From positions 1-64,000 of the forward strand of contig NZ_DLFW01000038.1 in NCBI RefSeq assembly GCF_002482385.1: a DNA stretch of 64,000 nt, read 5' to 3'. Below are positions 41,414 through 50,448 of the stretch, piece by piece (the stretch's first letter is position 1; every line of letters begins with the position of its first letter). The stretch comes from Dysgonomonas sp. UBA7710. Its GTDB lineage: Bacteria; Bacteroidota; Bacteroidia; Bacteroidales; Dysgonomonadaceae. The notes under the pieces are model-generated. The model was not told the DNA's origin. It saw nothing but the letters and a program-made list of their open reading frames with translations, and did not search any database. Made by a program: the position numbers and the translations under genes.

Positions 41414-41450
41414 AAAGGCCGCATAATGATACAATCACTATACAGCCTCT
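41414..41450 (-). terminator. Terminator at the end of the PUL
   Basis: Read leftward, AGAGGC and GCCTTT (ends 41450 and 41414) close a stem whose inner part, ATAGTGAT with ATCATTAT, pairs around a 3-base loop, followed by CCTTTATT. It lies about 90 bases past the esterase stop codon. The gap between holds nothing else recognisable. Confidence 0.55.
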
Positions 41451-41538
41451 CTAACCACTTACATACAGAACTGAATATTATTTAATAGACAGCCCAACCT
41501 AAAACAACCTTACCTTAAAATATAACCAAACCAATCTT

Positions 41539-42303
41539 TTATTTTTTATGCTTAAACAGCCAGGGAACCAACTCCTTTTCATCGAAAGCATTCACCCAAC
41601 TGCCATGATTCACTCCTTTATATTCAGTATATTCGACATCACATCCCAATGTTTTCAGCCGCGCATAAATATCTCTGGAATTATCTACCGGAACCACCGA
41701 ATCGTCATCCCCGTGGAAAAGCCATACTGCTGTATGCTTCGCATATAACGGAAGCTTGCTTAAATCAGTACCTCCACATATAGGGAATGCAGCAGCAAAA
41801 GTTTGAGGCATACGCCACAACATTTCCAGCGTACCCATACCTCCCATAGAAAGACCTCCTATATATACTCTGCTCACGTCCACCTTACCGGACGACAACC
41901 AATCCTGAATTAACCACATAGCTGTCTTCATCGATTGTGTAGGTTCGTCGGACAACCCGAAAGTCAGGGTCATCTTATCTTCGATCTGATGTCTCACTAC
42001 ATTAGACCAGTAATTACTTGCAGGACATTGTGGTACAATAACGATAGCCGGATAGGCAGACTGAAAGTGTTCTGACAAAAACTGCTTGCCATGAGTCAGC
42101 TGCTTTTGGTTATCGTCGCCGCGTTCTCCTGCACCGTGCAACATTACTACCAATGGATATTGTTTAGTAGCGTCATAGTTTTCCGGAAACATTACCAGAT
42201 AAGGCAAGGTATATCCGTTTACCATATACGAGGCATTTTTGAACTGGGCAAATCCATACACAGCACATACAAACAAGATAAAAACGAAGATACTTCTTTT
42301 CAT
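41539..42303 (-). CDS. Secreted alpha/beta-hydrolase esterase (PUL)
   Basis: Protein of 254 residues with a cleavable signal peptide (1-19, ends YGFAQ). The alpha/beta-hydrolase core has MLHGAGERGDD (54-64, oxyanion region), the nucleophile elbow GGLSMGGMG (S152), an Asp in FHGDDDSVVPVDNSR and a His in GVNHGSW. It resembles feruloyl/acetyl-esterase-type and dienelactone-hydrolase-type members of PULs. In this locus it probably removes ester substituents from the glycan. A longer frame overlaps the GH43 gene; ATG 42303 is chosen because the signal peptide starts there. Last gene of the PUL. Confidence 0.83.
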   Translation of the reverse strand: MKRSIFVFILFVCAVYGFAQFKNASYMVNGYTLPYLVMFPENYDATKQYPLVVMLHGAGERGDDNQKQLTHGKQFLSEHFQSAYPAIVIVPQCPASNYWSNVVRHQIEDKMTLTFGLSDEPTQSMKTAMWLIQDWLSSGKVDVSRVYIGGLSMGGMGTLEMLWRMPQTFAAAFPICGGTDLSKLPLYAKHTAVWLFHGDDDSVVPVDNSRDIYARLKTLGCDVEYTEYKGVNHGSWVNAFDEKELVPWLFKHKK

Positions 42304-42337
42304 AATTATATATTTAATATTAGACTGCCAAAGATAA

Positions 42338-44098
42338 CTATAAAGCTTCTGCATTTACCCATTCCGAAGTCCCGTTCTCATTAATGGCTTCTATCGCAAA
42401 ATAATAAGGTTTTGTTTTATCCATTCCTGAATAATAGTATTCGTTCGCATTATGTACCATGACACAATTATATAATTTACCGGGTTCCAAACCTATATAA
42501 ATATTATAAGCATAGGCATTATCGACAGGCTGCCACTTGAACCAGACATTCCGTCTGTCCGTATCATTCCCGCGAAGAGCAATAAATTGCTTTACCGCCA
42601 CAGGCTTTTGCCCCGAACCGAAACCGAAAGCACGAAAACCCGATATGGCAAATTTACCTGTAGGAATATGGATATTCTCCATTTTCAGGTAACGTGCTTT
42701 AACCGGTTTTTCCAGTTCGATATAGTCGTGCGGAACATCTTTTGTATTCTTACTCTTATCTATCAATATTTGCCATTTCTTACCATCGGTGGAATGGTAA
42801 ACGATATACTGATGATAAATACCCTGCTGCTTTCCCATAAACTCAGCATCCTGATCGGCATAGTTTATCTGTAATGCATGTACAGTGGAGACCTCACCTA
42901 AATCCGATATCAGCCATTCACCTTTATCGGCAGTTTGGGCACTCCAATATGTCTTTATATTCTCATCGGCAATATTATTTGCATAGAAAGTGCCCAGAGT
43001 AGAAGATACCTGCACCGGTTTATTATAATTCAAAAGCATCCAGCCGGTAAAACGGCTCTGCAAATGGTCCGTTTTCCCATCGGGTATATAATGCGGGTAA
43101 TCGCCGAATGCAGTGTTGCAATACATCACATCATCTTTATCGAATCCGGCAGGCCAGATACCGATACGGCGTTCGAAATTATTCTTCACATTGATAACCA
43201 TGGTAGAGGTATGCCAATAATTGCCCCAGTTGTCCTCAAAAGTGGCTCCATGTCCGGCACCCCGTATGAATCCTCCGGCTTTCATACTCAAAGGCAAAGA
43301 TACATGTTCGAAATGTCCGAGGGGACTATCCCCTACCGCAACTCCATCACCATAGTGACTGAATTCCGTACCGGGACCACCCCATTGCAAATAATATTTC
43401 CCGTTGTGCTTTGTCATCCATGCACCTTCCATAAATGGTTTCAGAAAGGTATTATCCATATGTTCGCCAAAACGGTGCCAGCCTATTTTTTCATAATCGA
43501 GCAAAAGCAATTCCTTACGGGTACCTATCGGCTGGAAAGTCTTCCTGTCCAGTTCTACTCCATATAACGGATAAACATTGCTACTGCCGTTGTACATATA
43601 CAATTTATTATCATCATCGACAAAGAATGCAGGGTCCCAGCCTCCGATATCGAAATGTTCTACGGCTTTGCTCCATTCATTCCCTTTAGGATTGGTACTT
43701 ACCCAAATAGGAAAAAGCCGGGAATAAGTTGAACCGAACACGCACAATGAGTCACCCTGTACCCATGCAGCCGGAGCGCACAGGTCGTCCCATTTGTTCG
43801 GTATCTGCTCCTTTACATCTTCAGGAAGAAACTGTCGCGAAACAAAGTTCCAGTTAAGCATGTCGCTACTCCACCAATACCCTGTCTGGTTCGTTGAAAA
43901 AAGATAATAATCTCCTTTAAAGTTCACGATTACCGGATCAGCGGATGTACGGTGTTTTCCCCATGTAACAAAATTGGGTATAGGCCCGTATCCGTAATCA
44001 ATATTTACCGGATTACAATACGTCTTCTGCTGCGCAGATAATTGTACCGAGATTATTAATAATAAAAAAAATATAATACCGGGTCTGTTTACATTCAT
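42338..44098 (-). CDS. GH43-like glycosidase with F5/8C and Fn3 domains (PUL)
   Basis: Protein of 586 residues with a signal peptide (about 1-22). Residues 30-335 form a five-bladed GH43-type propeller: base D54 in TSADPVIV, D155 in GGWDPAFF and acid E224 in PFMEGAWMTKH. Residues about 355-495 form a discoidin (F5/8 type C) domain (TYWSAQTADKGEWLISDLG to FAISGFRAFG), and the last 85 residues an Fn3-like domain. GH43 enzymes usually act on arabinose or xylose linkages, so it does not obviously fit a pure beta-glucan; a side-chain activity is possible. It is the only enzyme here that breaks the pattern. Confidence 0.82.
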   Translation of the reverse strand: MNVNRPGIIFFLLLIISVQLSAQQKTYCNPVNIDYGYGPIPNFVTWGKHRTSADPVIVNFKGDYYLFSTNQTGYWWSSDMLNWNFVSRQFLPEDVKEQIPNKWDDLCAPAAWVQGDSLCVFGSTYSRLFPIWVSTNPKGNEWSKAVEHFDIGGWDPAFFVDDDNKLYMYNGSSNVYPLYGVELDRKTFQPIGTRKELLLLDYEKIGWHRFGEHMDNTFLKPFMEGAWMTKHNGKYYLQWGGPGTEFSHYGDGVAVGDSPLGHFEHVSLPLSMKAGGFIRGAGHGATFEDNWGNYWHTSTMVINVKNNFERRIGIWPAGFDKDDVMYCNTAFGDYPHYIPDGKTDHLQSRFTGWMLLNYNKPVQVSSTLGTFYANNIADENIKTYWSAQTADKGEWLISDLGEVSTVHALQINYADQDAEFMGKQQGIYHQYIVYHSTDGKKWQILIDKSKNTKDVPHDYIELEKPVKARYLKMENIHIPTGKFAISGFRAFGFGSGQKPVAVKQFIALRGNDTDRRNVWFKWQPVDNAYAYNIYIGLEPGKLYNCVMVHNANEYYYSGMDKTKPYYFAIEAINENGTSEWVNAEAL

Positions 44099-44121
44099 GT
44101 TTTTTCTGTTTAAAGGAAAGA

Positions 44122-44154
44122 CTAAAAGGCCGTACCGAGATACAGCCCCTTTAG
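44122..44154 (-). promoter_or_regulatory. Intercistronic hairpin between GH144 and GH43 genes
   Basis: CTAAAGGGGC and GCCTTTTAG (leftward, 44154-44122) form a stem with one bulge and a G-U pair around a 14-base loop. It may be a processing or attenuation site within the PUL transcript. Confidence 0.4.
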
Positions 44155-44168
44155 CTAAGATAGAGTAT

Positions 44169-45530
44169 TTATTTTAATGCAGATGATTCAAAACCTAATT
44201 TTTTCAGTCCCCTTTGCACATCAGGATGGCTCATAAAAAGATTCCACAACAGTTGCGAACGGTAGTTCTCGATCATAACTGCGATAGGCCCCTGATCAAT
44301 GGCCAGATAACGTTGCGGATACCAGTTATCAGTTTCACTGTATGCATCATAAAATCCGTATTCTCCCCATACTTTATCACCCATATTATACAGATTCCTC
44401 ATTACTTTCATTGATTCTTCCGGTGTGTAAACAATAGAAGATAATGCCGCAGTAGGAGATATTACCCCATGGTCGCCGGCTTCATCCGGTTCGTGGGCGG
44501 CATATCCTTTTACGGAATAACTGGCTGTCAATCCCCAGGCATCCTCGCCGTATCCCTTATATCCTTTCGGATTGCGGATGCAATAAGCCCGGTTGATCTG
44601 TGTATAATTCTTCATTTCCTGAAAATAATCGGCATACTTATCTTTCAGTCCTGTAGGATTAAGACCAAGGAAAGAATAATGCGCCCAAAACAAAGGGCCC
44701 ACCCCGCTATTACTTTGATAACGCATATTTAAAGTATAGCCTTCCAGTTCGTGCGGCCCGATAATTTTACCACCTTCTGCCCAGCCTTCATGATATACTT
44801 CGGCAGGTACCCCATGTGTAGGAGAACAAGCTGCCAGTACATATGTAATCAGACATTCGTTATATCCACGTATAGGAAAGTTCATTTCCCACGAGTGATT
44901 GGGACTCCAGTGCCAGTATAATACATTTTTGCTGTTGCGATGCCAGTTCCAGTCTACATTCTTCCATATTTTATCAATCCGTGCAGCTAATGCCCTTTCG
45001 GCATCAGAACCGTCAACATAGTATTGATGCAAGGCCAGTAGCCCTTGTAACAGGAAAGAAGTCTCTACTAAATCTCCGCCATTGTCCTTATCACTAAATC
45101 CCTGAACTTTTCCAGTCTTGCCATTCCACCAATGAGGATAAACACCGTGAAAAGAATCGGCTTTTTCAAGAAAGTTTACAATCCGGGTCATTCGCTCCAG
45201 ACCTTGTTCACGAGTAACATACCCCCTGTCAATGCCGGCAATTATAGCCATTATGCCAAAGCCGCTACCACCGGATGTTACCACATCCTTATCGTGCCTT
45301 CCATAATCTCCATCTACATGGAAACGCTCGCGCGCCATCCCACTGTTCGGTTCGGCTCCATCCCAGAAATACAGGAATGTCCTGCGCTGAACACTATCCA
45401 GCAAAGCCTCATCTGATATCTCTGTCGAGTCGCTATTATTTCCCGTCTGATTAGCAGAGGGCTTTTGCTTACAACTAACGATAACCGACAGCAAAGCAAG
45501 CAGGATAAAAGAAAGATGTATCTTTTTCAT
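44169..45530 (-). CDS. GH144-type endo-beta-1,2-glucanase-like lipoprotein
   Basis: Protein of 453 residues with a lipobox (LSVIVSC, Cys near 20) and a single glycoamylase-fold domain (PF10091). Motifs include TFLYFWDGAEPNSGMARER, TSGGSGFGIMAI, YPHWWNG and IDQGPIAVMIENYRSQLLWNLFM. Characterised GH144 members from Chitinophaga and Bacteroides are endo-beta-1,2-glucanases. The position next to a GH3 gene repeats the arrangement known from B. thetaiotaomicron. It is about 100 residues shorter than its paralogue (47894-49543), lacking that protein's N-terminal Ig-like domain. Substrate is inferred from the family. Confidence 0.85.
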   Translation of the reverse strand: MKKIHLSFILLALLSVIVSCKQKPSANQTGNNSDSTEISDEALLDSVQRRTFLYFWDGAEPNSGMARERFHVDGDYGRHDKDVVTSGGSGFGIMAIIAGIDRGYVTREQGLERMTRIVNFLEKADSFHGVYPHWWNGKTGKVQGFSDKDNGGDLVETSFLLQGLLALHQYYVDGSDAERALAARIDKIWKNVDWNWHRNSKNVLYWHWSPNHSWEMNFPIRGYNECLITYVLAACSPTHGVPAEVYHEGWAEGGKIIGPHELEGYTLNMRYQSNSGVGPLFWAHYSFLGLNPTGLKDKYADYFQEMKNYTQINRAYCIRNPKGYKGYGEDAWGLTASYSVKGYAAHEPDEAGDHGVISPTAALSSIVYTPEESMKVMRNLYNMGDKVWGEYGFYDAYSETDNWYPQRYLAIDQGPIAVMIENYRSQLLWNLFMSHPDVQRGLKKLGFESSALK

Positions 45531-45549
45531 ATTTTCCCTGTTTAATGAC

Positions 45550-47847
45550 TTAATTCAATGTGAATCGCGCCGATTTAACATCATGACTGTTTCCTCCGAT
45601 CATTACATCAAAATCCCCGGGTTCGAACACATAATCAAGGTTGTAATTATAGAACTTCAATAATTCGGGAGTGATCCTGAAACTTACCGTTTTAGACTCA
45701 CCGGCCTTGATAAATACTTTTTCGAATCCTTTTAGTTCTTTCACGGGACGGGTTACACTGCCTACGAGGTCACGGATATACAACTGTACAACTTCCGCTC
45801 CATCAGCTTTTCCTTTATTGGTTACTGTTACACTGGCTGTCAGTTCCCCTTTGGCATCAATAGATGCAGAACTCAATTTCACATCGCTATATTCGAACGT
45901 TGTATAACTAAGGCCATATCCGAACGGATAAAGCGGATCATTGTCTACATCCAGATAGTTACTACGGAATTTTTCAAACCATTTCCCTTCCTGAAGCGGA
46001 CGGCCTGTATTCTTATGATTATAGAATAATGGTATTTGTCCTACATTCTTAGGGAAAGTAGCTACCAGTTTACCGCTTGGATTCACATCCCCGAATAATA
46101 CATCGCCGATGGCTTCCGCAGCTTCCGTCCCACCAAACCAAACATTCAGGATAGCAGGTACATTTTCATTTTCCCAAGTCAGGGTTAAAGGACGGCCTGT
46201 GAATAATACCAATACGACAGGTTTTCCTGTTTTTAATAATTCCTTTAAAAGAGTCTTTTGTACATCCGGAATATCCAGATTGGTACGGCTGCTTGATTCG
46301 CCGCTCATCTCGGACGATTCGCCGAGAGCAGCCACAATTACATCCGCATTCTTCGCTACATCCAATGCCTCTTTCAGCATTTCTTCATCCGAACGTGTTT
46401 CTTTATCTCTGTGAAGAGTACGGCCAAACATAGTGGCACGTTCTTCATAAACAGGATCACTTATCAGATGGCTACCTTTCGCATATACTACTTTTACATT
46501 CGCGCCGGCAACAGCCTGTACTCCCTCCACAACTGTCTTGGCAGTATCGAGATTCACTGCCACGCTCCATGTACCCGGCATATTTGAACGGGTATTAGCC
46601 AATGGACCTACGACGGCAATAGTACCTTGTTTTTTCAATGGCAGCGTATTATTGGCGTTTTTAAGCAGTACAAAGCTTTCCGATGCTATTTTTCGTGCTA
46701 CGGCACGGTGTTCCGGTGTATATACCTCTGTTTTAGCACGATTCACATCACAATATTTATAAGGATCGGCAAATAAGCCCAGTTTATACTTGGCTTCCAA
46801 TACACGGCGGCATGCCTGATCTATTTCAGCCTGAGTAACTTTTCCTTCTCTGAGCGATTTACCTACGGTAGCCAGTCCTTCACTGACCATATCCATATCA
46901 ATACCAGCCTTTAAAGCACGGGCCGAAACGGTTTGCAAATCTCCTATACCATGGTCTATCATTTCGCTGATACCCGTATAGTCGGTTACGACAAATCCTT
47001 TGAATCCCCATTTGTCGCGCAGGACATCTGTCATCAGCCATTTGTTTGCGGTAGCAGGGACTCCGTCTACTTCGTTAAATGAAGCCATCACACTACCCAC
47101 ACCTGCATCTACAGCTGCCTGATAAGGGTAAAGATATTCATTGAACATACGAATACGGCTCATATCCACGGTATTATAATCCCGGCCGGCTTCACCCGCA
47201 CCATATAATGCATAGTGCTTCACACAAGCCATAATATTGGAATTAAGTGCATAAGCCTTATCTCCTGTTCCCTGATAACCATGAATCATCGCTTTTGCTA
47301 TCTGTCCTCCGAGGTAAGGATCTTCACCACTTCCTTCCGAGAAACGTCCCCAACGAGGATCGCGGGAAATATCCACCATAGGGCTGAAAGTCCAGCTGAT
47401 ACCATCTGCACTGGCTTCAATCGCCGCAATACGTGCCGATTGCTCTATCGCTGCCATATTCCATGTAGCAGCGAGGCCTAGCGGTATAGGGAAGACTGTC
47501 TCGTATCCGTGAATAACATCCATCCCAAATATCAAAGGGATTTTGAGACGGCTTTCTTCTACGGCAATACGTTGTACATCCCTGATTTTTTCAACACCTT
47601 TTATATTAAACAACCCCCCGACTTCTCCTTTCTTGATCTTCTCGGCAATATTGCTGCTTTTTGCCTGTCCGGTAGTAATATCTCCGGAGCTTGGCAGATT
47701 GAGCTGTCCGATCTTTTCTTCCAGCGTCATTTTGCCCATCAAGTCATTTATAAACTTATCCATCTTAGGATCCTTAGTCTGTGCCTGTATGCAACCCACA
47801 ACAGCCATACACGCCAGAAACACCTTTAATAGTTGTTTCGTCTTCAT
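45550..47847 (-). CDS. GH3 beta-glucosidase (PUL)
   Basis: Glycoside hydrolase family 3 enzyme of 765 residues with a signal peptide (cleavage around residue 22; the GC at 18-19 leaves a lipoprotein possible). The N-terminal TIM-barrel domain carries the nucleophile D289 in GFVVTDYTG. The (alpha/beta)6 sandwich contains ESSEMSGESSSRTNLD with the acid/base glutamate region, followed by a C-terminal Fn3-like domain (ELLKFYNYNLDYVFEPGDFDVMIG). Between two GH144 genes it probably releases glucose from beta-1,2-linked oligosaccharides, as does the B. thetaiotaomicron GH3 enzyme encoded beside its GH144 gene. Periplasmic location is likely. Confidence 0.9.
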   Translation of the reverse strand: MKTKQLLKVFLACMAVVGCIQAQTKDPKMDKFINDLMGKMTLEEKIGQLNLPSSGDITTGQAKSSNIAEKIKKGEVGGLFNIKGVEKIRDVQRIAVEESRLKIPLIFGMDVIHGYETVFPIPLGLAATWNMAAIEQSARIAAIEASADGISWTFSPMVDISRDPRWGRFSEGSGEDPYLGGQIAKAMIHGYQGTGDKAYALNSNIMACVKHYALYGAGEAGRDYNTVDMSRIRMFNEYLYPYQAAVDAGVGSVMASFNEVDGVPATANKWLMTDVLRDKWGFKGFVVTDYTGISEMIDHGIGDLQTVSARALKAGIDMDMVSEGLATVGKSLREGKVTQAEIDQACRRVLEAKYKLGLFADPYKYCDVNRAKTEVYTPEHRAVARKIASESFVLLKNANNTLPLKKQGTIAVVGPLANTRSNMPGTWSVAVNLDTAKTVVEGVQAVAGANVKVVYAKGSHLISDPVYEERATMFGRTLHRDKETRSDEEMLKEALDVAKNADVIVAALGESSEMSGESSSRTNLDIPDVQKTLLKELLKTGKPVVLVLFTGRPLTLTWENENVPAILNVWFGGTEAAEAIGDVLFGDVNPSGKLVATFPKNVGQIPLFYNHKNTGRPLQEGKWFEKFRSNYLDVDNDPLYPFGYGLSYTTFEYSDVKLSSASIDAKGELTASVTVTNKGKADGAEVVQLYIRDLVGSVTRPVKELKGFEKVFIKAGESKTVSFRITPELLKFYNYNLDYVFEPGDFDVMIGGNSHDVKSARFTLN

Positions 47848-47893
47848 TTTCCTTAATATATTAATTATAACCTAAACCTTTACCTAAAAACTC

Positions 47894-49543
47894 TTATATA
47901 TCAGGGCTTTGAAAACCCAGTTTGTTCAATCCGGCCTTTACTTCCGGGTCTGTCATAAACAGCGACCATAATAAGCCCGTCCTATAATTTTCGATCATCA
48001 CAACAATCGGCCCCTGATCTATTGCTATATTCTGATTATCGTACCACTGTTCCGAGAGATTAAATGCATCCACAAATCCATAATCGGACCACAATTTATC
48101 CCCTAGCTTGTAGTAGAAAAAGTGTAAAGCCTTCATTGATTCCTCAGGTGTATACGGCATAGATGAAAGTGCGGCAGTAGGCGCAATTACCCCTTTATCA
48201 TTCGTTGGGGAATGTGCACTATATCCATTATTCCCGTCACTGGCTGTAAGTCCCCAGCAATCTGCGCTATATCCGGCATATCCTTTCGGATTGGTAATAC
48301 AATAAGTGTAATTTATCAGTGTATGATTCCTGTTCTGTGTCCAGTAATCCGTATATTGGTCTTTCAAGTTCTTAGGGTTAATACCTAAGAATGAATAATG
48401 ACTGAAAAATAACGGCCCCCCATATTCAGTGCCTAAAGGCAGAAGATAACCGTAATACGATTTTCCTTCAGCAAAAGCACCGTTTCTGGTCCACCCCTGT
48501 TTATACACTTCTGCTGAGATAGGATGAGTAGGTGAAGAAGCAGCCAGAGCATATACTATCAGCGCCTCGTTCCAGCCTGTTATTTTCATATTCATCTGCC
48601 ATCCATAATCAGGGCTCCAATGCCAGTAGAGGACATTCTCTCCCCCTTTTTGAAACCACGTCCATTCTATAGCTTCCCAAAGGCGGGTTATATCAGCCCT
48701 CAGCAATGTTTCCCCGGCATCATTCGACTTAAAATATTGTCTGGCGGTAAGTAATCCCTGAAACAAGAGGGCGGTTTCCACCAAATCGGCTCCATTATCA
48801 TATTGGCTAAAAGGATATGTAGCACCTGTAGCACCATTGACCCAGTGTGCAAATGCCCCATGGTAACTTGTACATTGAGTATCTAAGAATGTTACAATCT
48901 TCTGAATACGGGATAATGCATCATTTTTAGATATGAATCCTCTTTCTGCCGCCGCTATCATAGCCATTATGCCAAATCCGGTTCCACCCGTGGTTACAAC
49001 ATCTCCGGATGTTGTCCTTTCTCTGGCCATGCCCGACACGGGATGTCCGAAGTCCCAGAAATACCTGAATGTCTGACTTTGTACTTTGTCTAACAGTTCT
49101 TCATCCGGTATACGCGGGAATTTATCTGCCATATCAATCGTTGTAGATATGGAATATGTTTTTCCTGTAAATAAGTCCGTTCCATCTATTGATTTCAGCC
49201 CGGGCCAAATAATCAAACTATATTTGGAATAGGCTTGTAAAGCATCGACCGGTTTCAGTTCAATATTTTTAAGACCATCATATACATATGAAAGTTTGAT
49301 ATCTTTTCCACCCTTATCTCTTAGCTTAATATTAGCCTCTATAGTCTTTTGATCTATCACCGCCGAAAAAGACAAGGTTACAGATAGATTTTGAGGATCA
49401 ATATCGGCATAACTATCCTGATTCTTCAAGCCGTTAATTGTGATTTCGTTCAATCTAAAATCGACAAGACCTGAGTCTTTGTCATCGCCGCCACATGCCT
49501 GAAGAAATAAGCTAAAGATAAGTACATATATATATTTGGACAT
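47894..49543 (-). CDS. GH144-type glucanase lipoprotein with Ig-like domain
   Basis: Protein of 549 residues with a lipobox (FLQAC, Cys near 17) and a run of acidic residues behind it (GGDDKDSG), often a surface-export signal in Bacteroidota. Residues about 28-130 form a bacterial Ig-like domain, the rest a glycoamylase-fold domain (FRYFWDFGHPVSGMARER, TTGGTGFGIMAM, IDQGPIVVMIENYRTGLLWSLFM). It is probably the outer-surface endo-acting enzyme that cuts the polymer before SusC/D import, with the shorter paralogue acting inside. That division of labour is inferred from the lipoprotein signals and domain make-up. Confidence 0.85.
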   Translation of the reverse strand: MSKYIYVLIFSLFLQACGGDDKDSGLVDFRLNEITINGLKNQDSYADIDPQNLSVTLSFSAVIDQKTIEANIKLRDKGGKDIKLSYVYDGLKNIELKPVDALQAYSKYSLIIWPGLKSIDGTDLFTGKTYSISTTIDMADKFPRIPDEELLDKVQSQTFRYFWDFGHPVSGMARERTTSGDVVTTGGTGFGIMAMIAAAERGFISKNDALSRIQKIVTFLDTQCTSYHGAFAHWVNGATGATYPFSQYDNGADLVETALLFQGLLTARQYFKSNDAGETLLRADITRLWEAIEWTWFQKGGENVLYWHWSPDYGWQMNMKITGWNEALIVYALAASSPTHPISAEVYKQGWTRNGAFAEGKSYYGYLLPLGTEYGGPLFFSHYSFLGINPKNLKDQYTDYWTQNRNHTLINYTYCITNPKGYAGYSADCWGLTASDGNNGYSAHSPTNDKGVIAPTAALSSMPYTPEESMKALHFFYYKLGDKLWSDYGFVDAFNLSEQWYDNQNIAIDQGPIVVMIENYRTGLLWSLFMTDPEVKAGLNKLGFQSPDI

Positions 49544-49572
49544 AAGTATATATTTTATTTAAAAGAAAGATA

Positions 49573-49611
49573 AAATTCTCTGCCTGATTCAAAATATCAG
49601 GCAGAGAATTT
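49573..49611 (-). promoter_or_regulatory. Strong hairpin between the SusCD/LamG genes and the enzymes
   Basis: AAATTCTCTGCCTGAT (49573-49588) pairs perfectly with 49596-49611 around a 7-base loop. Leftward it is followed by TATCTTTCTTTT. It may terminate part of the transcripts or protect the 3' end of the upstream message. Confidence 0.65.
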
Positions 49612-49620
49612 ATTTACAAA

Positions 49621-50436
49621 TTATTCAGCGCTGCTGGCGTTTATTATATCTATAATTTCAGTTGCTGTTAAAGCTCTATTATAGATGCGTAATTCATCTA
49701 TCAAACTGTTATCGGAAAGATGTCCCCACTCTGTAAACCGGGGTGCACCGGACCCTATAGATAAAATATCACAACCGGCCCAACTTATTTCGGTCAGAGC
49801 ATTCGTAGCCACCAGTTCACCGTCGATATAGAAATTGGCTGCCCCTTGAGCCAGGGTCAACGTAATATATTTCCATCCTGCCGTTGCCGGATCAAGATCG
49901 GCTTTGGTGCCTCCATCGAGCCATCCGTCGGCAGTTCCATTACCGACATTTGCTTTGATGCGCTGCATGGTGCCGGCACTCTCACGGAAGATCCTGAATC
50001 CGGATGTCCTGTTATTCTGGGCACCAGCGGCTGCACCTTCCGTTGCAGGACCTATTACAACAATACCTCCACGATCAGGCACTCCGTTTACTTTATACCA
50101 GAATCCAACCGAAAGGTTTGAGCCTAAAGTTGATACTAAATCGGACAATCGGAATGTCAAATAGCTATCTGTAGCTCCTGCATATGCTTTACCGAGCTTG
50201 CCTTCTGTAAATGTAGGATTCCCTACTTTTGTTGCAATAGCATCGCTTTGAGCGTCTACATAATTATCTTCAAATGCCATATAAAATATTTGTCCGTCTT
50301 CACTGACCGGCGGTTTAGGCGGCTCCTCAGGATAATTAAATGCAGGGTCTTGTTCCAAATCCTGAAAACAGGACTGAGCAGTAAACAATATTAATGTAAC
50401 CGCCAATATTGCATATATATATTTTCTCATTTTCAT
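49621..50436 (-). CDS. LamG-domain lipoprotein, candidate surface glycan-binding protein
   Basis: Protein of 271 residues with a lipobox (FTAQSC, Cys near 20) and an acidic, proline-rich linker (QDLEQDPAFNYPEEPPKPP). The LamG/concanavalin-like jelly roll (about 45-270) includes FYMAFEDNY, GKAYAGATDSYLTF, SVGFWYKVNG, YITLTLAQGAANFYIDGEL and DELRIYNRALT. Lying right after susD, it takes the place of a SusE/SusF-type surface glycan-binding protein. The frame opens with a TTG, but ATG 50436 or 50430 starts the signal peptide. The ligand is presumably the PUL glycan. Confidence 0.82.
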   Translation of the reverse strand: MKMRKYIYAILAVTLILFTAQSCFQDLEQDPAFNYPEEPPKPPVSEDGQIFYMAFEDNYVDAQSDAIATKVGNPTFTEGKLGKAYAGATDSYLTFRLSDLVSTLGSNLSVGFWYKVNGVPDRGGIVVIGPATEGAAAGAQNNRTSGFRIFRESAGTMQRIKANVGNGTADGWLDGGTKADLDPATAGWKYITLTLAQGAANFYIDGELVATNALTEISWAGCDILSIGSGAPRFTEWGHLSDNSLIDELRIYNRALTATEIIDIINASSAE

Positions 50437-50448
50437 AGTCGTCAATTA

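Noticed and set aside
41539..44098. Reading the PUL as arabinan/xylan-specific because of GH43
   Set aside because: The paired GH144 genes and GH3 are better indicators; GH43 is a broad family.
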